The translations under genes and the position numbers were made by a program. Below, piece after piece: positions 13,207-20,089 of a stretch of DNA of 20,089 nt (its first letter is position 1; every line of letters begins with the position of its first letter). The notes beneath the pieces are model-generated. The model was not told the origin of the DNA and did not search any database. It saw only the letters and a list, made by a program, of their open reading frames with translations. This DNA is from Gammaproteobacteria bacterium. Lineage in GTDB: Bacteria; Pseudomonadota; Gammaproteobacteria; Steroidobacterales; Steroidobacteraceae. Location: contig VBNP01000009.1 of NCBI GenBank assembly GCA_005877965.1, positions 1 through 20,089 of the forward strand, in the 5' to 3' direction.

Positions 13207-15915
13207 ATGCCGCATCACGCTCATCGGCGCCGACCACGGCGGGCGCCGCTCGCCGCCCTGATTCCGCTGTTGTTGTGCACGGCTGCGGCAGTGGCGAGCG
13301 CGCGCGCGGCCGAGAGCGCCACGGAGAACACCGGGGTATTGCGCGCCACGCTCACCAACGGCCTGCGGGTCGTCATCGTGCGCAACGCCCTGGCGCCGGT
13401 GGTCGCGACCTCGGTGAATTACCTGGTCGGCTCGGACGAGTCGCCCGTGGGGTTTCCCGGAATGGCGCACGCCGAGGAGCACATGATGTTCCGCGGCAGC
13501 CCTGGCCTCACCGCCGACCAGCTCGCCGATATCGGCAGCGTCGTCGGTGGTGATTTCAACGCCAACACGCGCGAGGGCGTCACGCAATACCTGTTCACGG
13601 TGCCCTCCGAGGATCTCGACGTGGCGCTGCGCATCGAGGCGCTGCGCATGCGCGCGCTGCTCTACTCACCGAAGGAGTGGAGCCATGAACGCGGCGCGAT
13701 CGAGCAGGAGGTCGCGCAGGACCTGTCCGAGCCGTCCTATGTGCTGTTTGAGAAGTTGCGCGCCAGGATGTTCGCAGGCACGCCCTACGCGCACGATGCG
13801 CTCGGCACCCGGCCATCGTTCGAGAAAACCACGGCGCGCATGCTGAAGAGCTTCCACGACACCTGGTACGCGCCCAACAACGCCATCCTGGTGGTCGCCG
13901 GGGACCTCGACCCGGTGGCGACCCTGAGCGAGGTGAAACTGCTGTTCGGGGACATCGCGGCGAAGAAACTGCCGCCCAAGCCGCAGGTGCGCCTGCGACC
14001 CGTGCAACCCACAGCCTTCACGCTCGACACCGACCGGCCCAGCGGTACGCTCATGATCGCGCTGCGTACCGCAGGTCCGCGCGCTGCCGACTTCGCCGCG
14101 CTCGAGGTGCTCGCGGACGTGCTCAGCAGCCGGCGCTTCGATCTGTACGGCCTCGTGCCCCAGGGCAAGGCCGTGGCCGCGGAGTTCGCGCTTGACCCGC
14201 TGCCGCAGGCAGCCCTTGCCTACGCGGTGCTCTCCTTCACCACCGGAGATGACCCCAAGGCGCTCGAGCGCGAGGTGCGCACGATCCTTGCGCGCGTCGC
14301 GCGCGAAGGCGTCCCGCCGGAGCTCGTCGAGGCGGCCAAGCTGCAGGAGCGCAGCGCGGCGCAGTTCCAGCGCAACAACATCGCCGAACTCGCCGCAGTG
14401 TGGTCGGAGGCGCTGGCGCAGTACGGGCTGGATTCTCCGGATGAGGATCTGGCGCGCATCGAGCGGGTCACGGTCGCGGACGTCAACCGGGTCGCGCGCC
14501 AGTATCTCGACCTCGATCACGCCATCACCGGCGTCATGCTGCCGCGCGGCTCGGGTCAACCGATGGCGGCGCACGGCGGGTTCGGCGGACAGGAGGCGAT
14601 TTCGCTCGGCGAGGCGCACCCGACCGCCTTGCCCGCCTGGGCACAAAAGGCTGTGCAGCGTCTGGAGGTGCCGCCCTCGACCCTGCACCCGATCGTCAGC
14701 ACGCTGCCGAACGGCCTCACCCTGATCGTGCAGAGCGAGGATGTCAGCGACACGGTGAGCGTGTACGGCCACATCCGCAATCGCCCCGAGACCGAAGAGC
14801 CCAAGGGCCAGGAAGGAGTCGCGCAGGTGCTCGATCGGCTGCTGACCTACGGCAGTGAACGGCTCGATCGGGTCGCGTTCCAACAGGCGCTGGATGCGAT
14901 CGGTGCCCGCGAGCACGCGGGTACGGATTTCTCGGTGCAGGTGCTGGGTGAGCATTTCGAGCGCGCGCTGGAACTGCTGGCCGACAATGAACTGCACCCG
15001 GCGCTGCCCGATGCGGCCATGGAAGTCATCCGCGGCCAGGTGGCCCTGGGTATCGCTGCGCGCAACGCCAGCCCCGGCTTCCTGACACAGCGCTCGCTGC
15101 GCGCGGCCTTGTTTCCACCGGATGATCCGAGTCTGCGCATGGCCACGCCCGAGACGGTGCGGGCACTCACGCCGGCGGCGGTACGCGCCTACTACGCCAG
15201 CGTGTTCCGTCCCGATCTCACCACCATCGTGGTCATCGGCAAGGTGACTTCGGCCGCCGCGCGGGCGGCCATCGACAGGTATTTCGGCGCCTGGAGCGCC
15301 GACGGCTCCGCGCCGGTCATCGACCTGCCGCCCGTGCCTCCCAACGGACCGGGCACCGTCGCAGTGCCGGATGCGAGCCGCGTGCAGGATCGCGTCGTGC
15401 TGGCGCACAGCCTCGCGCTGACGCGCTCCGATCCTGACTACTACGCCCTGCAGCTGGGCAACGCCGTGCTGGGCGGAAGCTTTTATTCAACGCGGCTCAG
15501 CGTCGATCTGCGCAAGAATTCCGGCCTGGTGTACTCGGTGCAGTCGCTGCTGCAGGCCGGCCGGACGCGCAGCGTCTACCTGGTCGAGTACGCCAGCGAC
15601 CCCGACAACGTCGTCAAGGCCGCCAACATGGTCGCGCGCGAGGTCACGGCGATGCAAAACGCACCGGCAGGCGCCGACGAGCTCACCCGCGTCAAGGCCT
15701 GCCTGCTGCGCCAGCTTCCCCTGAGCGAATCGGGCGTGGAACAAATCGCTCACGGGCTGCTGGCGCGCAGTGACCTGGGTCTGGCGCTCGATGAGCCCAC
15801 CACCGCCGCTCGGCGTTACATCGCTCTGGACGCGGCGACAGTGCAGAGCGCGTTTCGCAAGTGGCTGCGTCCTCAGGACCTGGTGCGTGTCAGCGAAGGG
15901 CCGACACCGCCCTGA
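13207..15915 (+). CDS. Exported M16 (pitrilysin/MPP-type) zinc metallopeptidase, two-domain
   Basis: This 902-residue protein has a basic N-terminus and hydrophobic signal peptide (about 1-34, cleavage near ASARA-AES), so it acts in the periplasm. The N-terminal M16 domain has the inverted zinc motif HxxEH as H88-A-E-E91-H92 (in GMAHAEEHMMFRG) and the third ligand Glu168 in ERGAIEQEV, so it should be active. A second M16-fold half starts near residue 490 (STLPNGLTLIVQSEDVSDTVS); it lacks HxxEH and is the usual inactive partner, with LGNAVLGGSFYSTRLSVDLR near residue 755. The substrate is unknown; relatives degrade small peptides or process exported proteins. I chose ATG 13207 because the signal peptide begins there; the frame is open to 13141. 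It starts the plus-strand group and is divergent from the OmpA-domain gene. Confidence 0.92.
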   Translation: MPHHAHRRRPRRAPLAALIPLLLCTAAAVASARAAESATENTGVLRATLTNGLRVVIVRNALAPVVATSVNYLVGSDESPVGFPGMAHAEEHMMFRGSPGLTADQLADIGSVVGGDFNANTREGVTQYLFTVPSEDLDVALRIEALRMRALLYSPKEWSHERGAIEQEVAQDLSEPSYVLFEKLRARMFAGTPYAHDALGTRPSFEKTTARMLKSFHDTWYAPNNAILVVAGDLDPVATLSEVKLLFGDIAAKKLPPKPQVRLRPVQPTAFTLDTDRPSGTLMIALRTAGPRAADFAALEVLADVLSSRRFDLYGLVPQGKAVAAEFALDPLPQAALAYAVLSFTTGDDPKALEREVRTILARVAREGVPPELVEAAKLQERSAAQFQRNNIAELAAVWSEALAQYGLDSPDEDLARIERVTVADVNRVARQYLDLDHAITGVMLPRGSGQPMAAHGGFGGQEAISLGEAHPTALPAWAQKAVQRLEVPPSTLHPIVSTLPNGLTLIVQSEDVSDTVSVYGHIRNRPETEEPKGQEGVAQVLDRLLTYGSERLDRVAFQQALDAIGAREHAGTDFSVQVLGEHFERALELLADNELHPALPDAAMEVIRGQVALGIAARNASPGFLTQRSLRAALFPPDDPSLRMATPETVRALTPAAVRAYYASVFRPDLTTIVVIGKVTSAAARAAIDRYFGAWSADGSAPVIDLPPVPPNGPGTVAVPDASRVQDRVVLAHSLALTRSDPDYYALQLGNAVLGGSFYSTRLSVDLRKNSGLVYSVQSLLQAGRTRSVYLVEYASDPDNVVKAANMVAREVTAMQNAPAGADELTRVKACLLRQLPLSESGVEQIAHGLLARSDLGLALDEPTTAARRYIALDAATVQSAFRKWLRPQDLVRVSEGPTPP

Positions 15916-15961
15916 GAGGCGTACTATGCGAGCCATGCTCGGGAACGGATGAGCGCGATTT

Positions 15962-17764
15962 ATGGATATCACCCGGACCCGGTCAACGGCCTTGCTGCGC
16001 AGGCTCGGCCGCACGTTGTTGTATGTCGGTTCCTTGCTGGTGGCCGGCTGGACCTCGGCCGGTAGCGACGCGCCGCGCAGCGATGGGCGCGCGCATACTG
16101 CGGCGAACCCGGACCCCTGGTGGAAGCACGCGGTGATCTACGAGATCTATCCGCGCAGCTTTCAGGATTCCAACGGCGACGGCATCGGCGATCTCAACGG
16201 CATCACGCAGCGGCTCGATTACCTCGAGGCGCTCGGCGTCGATGCCATCTGGATCGCACCGATGTATCCCTCGCCCCAGGTCGATTTCGGCTATGACATC
16301 TCCGACTACCGGAACGTGGATCCACAGTACGGCTCGCTGGCGGACTTTGACCACCTGCTTGCGGAGGCCGGCAAGCGTCACATCCGCGTATTGCTCGACA
16401 TGGTGCTCAACCACACCTCCGACCAGCACCCCTGGTTCCTGGAGGCGGCGCGCTCCCGCGATTCCGCGCGCCATGACTTCTATTGCTGGAACGACGGCAA
16501 GTCCGGCCCCGCCGGCCAGCGCCTGCCCCCCAACAACTGGGTGAGTCTGTTCGGCGGCTCGGCCTGGCAGTACCTGCCGGCAGTCGGGCAGTTCTACTAC
16601 CACATGTTCTACCGGCAGCAGCCGGATCTGAACTGGCGTAATCCGCACGTAGAGCGCGCCATGTTCGCCGCGATGCGCTTCTGGCTGGATCGCGGCGTCG
16701 CTGGTTTCCGTCTCGACGCTATCACCACGCTGTTCGAGGATGCGAAACTGCGCGATGAGCCGGCACTCGGCGGCAGGAATGCCCAGGGCGACCCCATCCT
16801 CAGCGACCTCTACACCAACAACCTTCCGGAGGTTCACGGCGTCATCCGGCGCATGCGGGCCATGATCGACGAATACCCGGGCGAGCGGGTACTGATCGGT
16901 GAAACCTACGTGCCGAAGACCGCCGACCTCGATCCGTGGTACGGCGGTGCGCTGCACAACGAGCTGCAGCTGCCGATGGACACCCTCGTGGGCCTGGGGA
17001 GCAAGCTCGATGCCAGCAGCTTCCGCCAGCATCTCATCGAGGCCGCGACGCAGCTGCACGATTCGCGGCCGCTGCTGGTGTTCGACAACCATGACAACAT
17101 CCGCAGCTGGGACCGCTTCGGCGACGGGGTTCACAACGACGCGATCGCCCGCATCGTCGCCGCGCTGCTGTTGACTTCGCGCGCCACCGCGTTGCTGTAC
17201 CAGGGTGAGGAGATCGGGCAGCGGACCGCGACTCCCACGCGGGTCGAGGACGTGCGCGATCCGATCGGCATCACCGGCTGGCCGAAGGAGAAGGGTCGCG
17301 ACGGTGAACGCACGCCGATGCAGTGGGACACATCCAACGCCCAGGCCGGCTTCAGCACCAACCCGAAGACCTGGCTGCCGGTGCCGCCGGACTACCGGAC
17401 CGTCAACGTGCAGACCGAATCGGCCGACCCGCAGTCGCTCCTCAACTGGCACCGGCGGCTGATCGCGCTGCGCCGAAGCAATTCCGCATTGCACAGCGGC
17501 CGCACGGTCATGCTGGATCAGACCAACGCCAGGGTGCTGACCTACGCGCGCGTGGACGCGCACGGCGGGACGATCATCGTGTCGCTGAACATGTCGCCGC
17601 GGCCGCAGACCATCACGCTCGATGCGCCGGCGGCCGGGCTGTCGGGGACGCACTACCGCACCTTGCTGTCCAGCCCGGAAGCGATTATCGCTGCCGCCGT
17701 GTCGCAGCCCATCGCGCTGCCTGCCTTCGGCGCGTGGGTCGCGGCCCTCGATTCCCGTCAGTGA
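15962..17764 (+). CDS. Exported GH13 alpha-glucosidase
   Basis: This 600-residue glycoside hydrolase family 13 enzyme has a signal peptide or anchor (about 1-35; LLYVGSLLVAGW), so it is periplasmic. The barrel begins WWKHAVIYEIYPRSFQDSNG with the calcium-type loop DSNGDGIGD. Region I is LLDMVLNH (N150, H151), the nucleophile is D252 in GFRLDAI, the acid/base is E314 in LIGETY and the transition-state stabiliser is D378 in FDNHDN. Region II has Ala directly after the nucleophile; in this family Ala or Thr there tends to go with alpha-1,4 and Val with alpha-1,6 specificity, so maltose-type substrates are more likely. No transporter or maltose regulator is nearby. It follows the M16 gene by 46 bases, and its TGA overlaps the GTG of the next gene. 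Confidence 0.92.
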   Translation: MDITRTRSTALLRRLGRTLLYVGSLLVAGWTSAGSDAPRSDGRAHTAANPDPWWKHAVIYEIYPRSFQDSNGDGIGDLNGITQRLDYLEALGVDAIWIAPMYPSPQVDFGYDISDYRNVDPQYGSLADFDHLLAEAGKRHIRVLLDMVLNHTSDQHPWFLEAARSRDSARHDFYCWNDGKSGPAGQRLPPNNWVSLFGGSAWQYLPAVGQFYYHMFYRQQPDLNWRNPHVERAMFAAMRFWLDRGVAGFRLDAITTLFEDAKLRDEPALGGRNAQGDPILSDLYTNNLPEVHGVIRRMRAMIDEYPGERVLIGETYVPKTADLDPWYGGALHNELQLPMDTLVGLGSKLDASSFRQHLIEAATQLHDSRPLLVFDNHDNIRSWDRFGDGVHNDAIARIVAALLLTSRATALLYQGEEIGQRTATPTRVEDVRDPIGITGWPKEKGRDGERTPMQWDTSNAQAGFSTNPKTWLPVPPDYRTVNVQTESADPQSLLNWHRRLIALRRSNSALHSGRTVMLDQTNARVLTYARVDAHGGTIIVSLNMSPRPQTITLDAPAAGLSGTHYRTLLSSPEAIIAAAVSQPIALPAFGAWVAALDSRQ

Positions 17765-18438
17765 CACCCAACCGTGATCCTCTCACGTTCGAGGTGCAGG
17801 GCGAGGTGCGTGTTTCGGCCCGGCTCGAGCTGCCCGCCCGTGCGCACGCCTGCTATGTGCTGGCACACGGCGCCGGAGCGGGCATGGAGCACCCGTTCCT
17901 GAGCGCGGCCGCGCGCGAGCTCGCGGCACTCGGCATCGCCACGCTGCGCTATCAGTTCCCCTACATGCAACGCCGCTCACGGCGACCGGACCCCCCGCCG
18001 GTGTGCCATGCGACGGTGCGCGCAGCGGTGGCCACGGCGGTGCGCCTCGCGCCCGCGTTGCCGCTGTTTGCCGGCGGCCGCTCCTTCGGCGGCCGCATGA
18101 CCTCGCAGGCGCAGGCGCTCGAGCCGTTGCCGGGGGTACGCGGCCTCGCCTTCCTCGGCTTCCCGCTGCACCCGGCCGGCCGGCCGGCGGACAGCCGCGC
18201 CCGGCACCTGTTCGAGGTGCAGATTCCGATGTTGTTCATACAGGGCACACGTGATGCGCTCGCCGAGCGCGGTCTGCTGGAAGGGATCGTGGGGCGGCTC
18301 GGGGCGCGCGCAACCCTGAGCGTGCTGGAGGATGCCGACCACTCCTTTCACGTACCGGCCCGCAGCGGGCGTCGGGACCCCGAGGTGAGGAGCGCGGCGT
18401 GGCGCGCGCTGGCCGACTGGATCGGCTCGCTGTCATGA
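17761..18438 (+). CDS. Alpha/beta hydrolase of the KANL3/Tex30 type
   Basis: This 225-residue cytoplasmic protein has an alpha/beta-hydrolase core. VLAHGAGAGMEHPF (33-46) supplies the oxyanion region, S108 in AGGRSFGGRM is the nucleophile elbow, D165 in IQGTRDAL the acid and H194 in EDADHSFHVP the histidine. AHGAGAGM...PF and GGRSFGGRM are typical of KANL3/Tex30-like hydrolases (relatives of dienelactone hydrolase) whose substrates are unknown. It starts with GTG in a GTGA overlap with the GH13 stop and ends in an ATGA overlap with ligD, so its translation is coupled to both. A signal peptide is absent, unlike the two genes before it. Confidence 0.85.
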   Translation: MTPNRDPLTFEVQGEVRVSARLELPARAHACYVLAHGAGAGMEHPFLSAAARELAALGIATLRYQFPYMQRRSRRPDPPPVCHATVRAAVATAVRLAPALPLFAGGRSFGGRMTSQAQALEPLPGVRGLAFLGFPLHPAGRPADSRARHLFEVQIPMLFIQGTRDALAERGLLEGIVGRLGARATLSVLEDADHSFHVPARSGRRDPEVRSAAWRALADWIGSLS

Positions 18439-20089
18439 GCCGCCGCGCCCTCGAGCGCTACGCCGCCAAGCGCACCTTTACGCGCACCCCCGAGCCGCCC
18501 GCGGCAGCGGCGCCGGCGCGTACCGGTCCGTTGCTGTTCGTCGTGCAGAAACACGCGGCGCGGCGGCTGCATTACGACTTTCGCCTCGAGCTCGAGGGGG
18601 TGTTGAAATCCTGGGCGGTTCCCAAGGGTCCCTCGCTCGACGTGCACGACAAGCGCATGGCGATCGAGGTCGAGGACCATCCGTTCGAGTACGCCTCGTT
18701 CGAGGGGGTGATTCCGCCGCAGCAATACGGCGCCGGCAAGGTGATCGTCTGGGACTGCGGCGTGTACTCTCCCGACGAGGACCAGAAGTATTCATTCATC
18801 GACCGCAACGAGGCCCAGGAGCGGGTGCGCGCGGGCCTGGCCGCAGGCAAGCTCGGTTTTCTGCTGTGCGGGGAGAAGCTCAAGGGTTCGTTCGCGCTGG
18901 TGAGGACCGCTACCGGCAACCAATGGCTGCTGATCAAGCACCGGGACCGCTTCGCGCAGACCAACGACGTGTTGGCGCGCCACGCTTCCGTGCTCTCCGG
19001 CGTCAGCCTCGATGAGCTCACGCCGCTCGAGGCGCCGCAACGACTGCCGGCCACGCTGCTGGCGCCGGCCGGCCCCGCCGAAGCGCTCCCGCAGCGGCTC
19101 AAACCGATGCTCGCTGAAGCCGGCGAGATGGCGCGGTCGAGCCCGCAATGGCGCTATGAGCCCAAACTCGACGGCTACCGTGTGATCGCGTTCGTGCAGG
19201 GCAGCAGCGTGCGCCTGCAATCGCGCCGCGGCCTGGATCTGACGGCCTGCTTCCCGGAGCTGGCGGCGGAGCTCGCCGCGCAGGCGGCCGGACAGATGAT
19301 TCTCGATGGCGAGATCGTCGCCCTCGATACCGCCGGGCGGCCGTCGTTCAACGCGCTGCAGAACCGGGCGCAGCTGAAGACGCCCGCCGAGATCGCCGCC
19401 GCGCAGCGTGACACCCCGGTGGTGTTGGTATGTTTCGATCTGTTGCATTTTGCGGGCCTCAACCTGCGCGCCGCGGCCTACCGCGATCGGCGCCGCTACC
19501 TGGCGCAGTGTCTGCTGCCCTCGAAGCACCTGCAGCTGGTGCATCTTGCCGAGAACGCCGAGCAGCTGTTTGCCGTGGCCCTGAGTCACGGATTCGAGGG
19601 CATCATGGCCAAGCGCCTCGACAGCCCCTACCAGGCGGGCCGGCGCTCGCGGGCCTGGCTCAAAATCAAGGCGGCGCGGTCGGCCGAGTTTCTGATCGGC
19701 GGCTACACACGCGGCCGCGGCGCGCGCGAGCCGCTGGGCGCGCTGCTGCTCGGCTACTGGGAGGGCAAGTCGCTGCGTTACGCCGGACACGTCGGCTCCG
19801 GGCTCGACGATGAAGTCATCGGCGAGCTGCTCAAGCGCGCCGCGAAACTCGAACGCCGGACCTCGCCGTTCGCCGATCCGCCGCCGTTGCATCGGCCCAC
19901 GCGCTGGCTGAGGCCGCAGCTCGTGGCCGAGGTAAGCTTCAGCGAATGGACGGCAGGCGGGGCGCTGCGGGCTCCGGTGTTCGTACGCCTGCGCGAGGAC
20001 ATCTCTCCACGCAGCGTCCGCAGGCGCGCCGGGGATGCGGCAGCGCGGGCCGCCCCGCAGGCGGCGAACACCCCTGCGGCGCAGGCGGC
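18435..20089 (+). CDS. ligD: LigD-type ATP-dependent DNA ligase with N-terminal 3'-phosphoesterase (cut by window edge)
   Basis: 551 codons are visible and the frame runs off the right edge. The N-terminal phosphoesterase domain (about 30-175) carries H40, H46, D48, R50 in HAARRLHYDFRLELEG and H82 in EDHPFEYASFEG, the metal and active-site set known from Pseudomonas LigD. It trims 3' ends to 3'-OH. The ligase domain (about 220-525) has the AMP-accepting K244 in EPKLDGYR, LDGEIVALD, FEGIMAKRLDSPY and WLKIKA. A low-complexity Arg/Ala/Pro linker begins at about 527. It would lead to a polymerase-primase domain outside the window if the protein has the PE-LIG-POL order of Pseudomonas. LigD works with Ku in bacterial non-homologous end joining; no ku gene is in view. 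The start is an ATGA overlap with the hydrolase gene. Confidence 0.93.
   Translation, partial: MSRRALERYAAKRTFTRTPEPPAAAAPARTGPLLFVVQKHAARRLHYDFRLELEGVLKSWAVPKGPSLDVHDKRMAIEVEDHPFEYASFEGVIPPQQYGAGKVIVWDCGVYSPDEDQKYSFIDRNEAQERVRAGLAAGKLGFLLCGEKLKGSFALVRTATGNQWLLIKHRDRFAQTNDVLARHASVLSGVSLDELTPLEAPQRLPATLLAPAGPAEALPQRLKPMLAEAGEMARSSPQWRYEPKLDGYRVIAFVQGSSVRLQSRRGLDLTACFPELAAELAAQAAGQMILDGEIVALDTAGRPSFNALQNRAQLKTPAEIAAAQRDTPVVLVCFDLLHFAGLNLRAAAYRDRRRYLAQCLLPSKHLQLVHLAENAEQLFAVALSHGFEGIMAKRLDSPYQAGRRSRAWLKIKAARSAEFLIGGYTRGRGAREPLGALLLGYWEGKSLRYAGHVGSGLDDEVIGELLKRAAKLERRTSPFADPPPLHRPTRWLRPQLVAEVSFSEWTAGGALRAPVFVRLREDISPRSVRRRAGDAAARAAPQAANTPAAQA

Noticed and set aside
12328..13587. OmpA-domain protein starting at 13587
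   Set aside because: The extra 186 residues lie antisense to the M16 gene, and the ATG at 13029 has an AGGAGG site followed by a clean signal peptide.
13666..15408. 580-codon minus-strand frame opposite the M16 gene
   Set aside because: Same shadow effect: the plus strand encodes a complete M16 protein with signal peptide and zinc motif.
15983..17767. 594-codon minus-strand frame opposite the GH13 gene
   Set aside because: It shadows a gene with full catalytic motifs. The translation is Arg/His/Val-rich without any recognisable domain.
18792..19892. 366-codon minus-strand frame opposite ligD
   Set aside because: The plus strand carries all LigD motifs in one open frame; the antisense product has no recognisable motif.

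Overview
The window is about 20 kb of GC-rich, gene-dense chromosomal DNA, most likely from a gammaproteobacterium. The best taxonomic hint is an rlmKL gene: the fusion of RlmL and RlmK in one protein is typical of Gammaproteobacteria. The putrescine (Puu) genes resemble those of E. coli, while codon use and GC suggest a high-GC lineage (Xanthomonadales, Nevskiales or Steroidobacter-like; this is inference). I see no rRNA, tRNA, CRISPR, insertion sequence or phage gene.

Positions 1-2582 and 8025-11519 hold the two halves of a putrescine/polyamine catabolic regulon. The left half has puuA (gamma-glutamylputrescine synthetase, cut by the window edge) and puuD (hydrolase) on the minus strand, divergent from puuB (oxidase), which is broken by a frame change with loss of about 10 codons. 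The right half has puuC (aldehyde dehydrogenase) and puuR (repressor) on the minus strand, divergent from an omega-amino acid:pyruvate aminotransferase that probably does the job of PuuE/GabT. Three copies of a 16-bp near-palindrome (consensus GTTTAGKATCTTARAC) lie next to the starts of puuD, puuB and puuR and nowhere else that I noticed. They are the probable local PuuR operators and tie the two halves together.

Between the halves (2582-7975) lie unrelated genes: an isoprenylcysteine-methyltransferase-like membrane protein, asd (aspartate-semialdehyde dehydrogenase) with a hairpin in its leader, a small membrane protein, an SRPBCC-ArsR pair whose promoter is bracketed by two GCAAC-N6-GTTGC operators, and rlmKL (23S rRNA methyltransferase).

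Positions 11520-13206 hold small or envelope genes on the minus strand: a 49-residue membrane peptide, a small cupin, and a glycine-zipper/OmpA-domain protein. From 13207 to the right edge runs a plus-strand group: an exported M16 metallopeptidase, an exported GH13 alpha-glucosidase, a KANL3/Tex30-type alpha/beta hydrolase and LigD (phosphoesterase plus ATP-dependent ligase, cut by the edge). The last three overlap by four bases each, so they are probably translationally coupled, although their functions do not obviously belong together.

I did not find a convincing new defence or mobile system. The most informative signals are regulatory (Puu operators, ArsR double operator, asd leader hairpin), together with the broken puuB.
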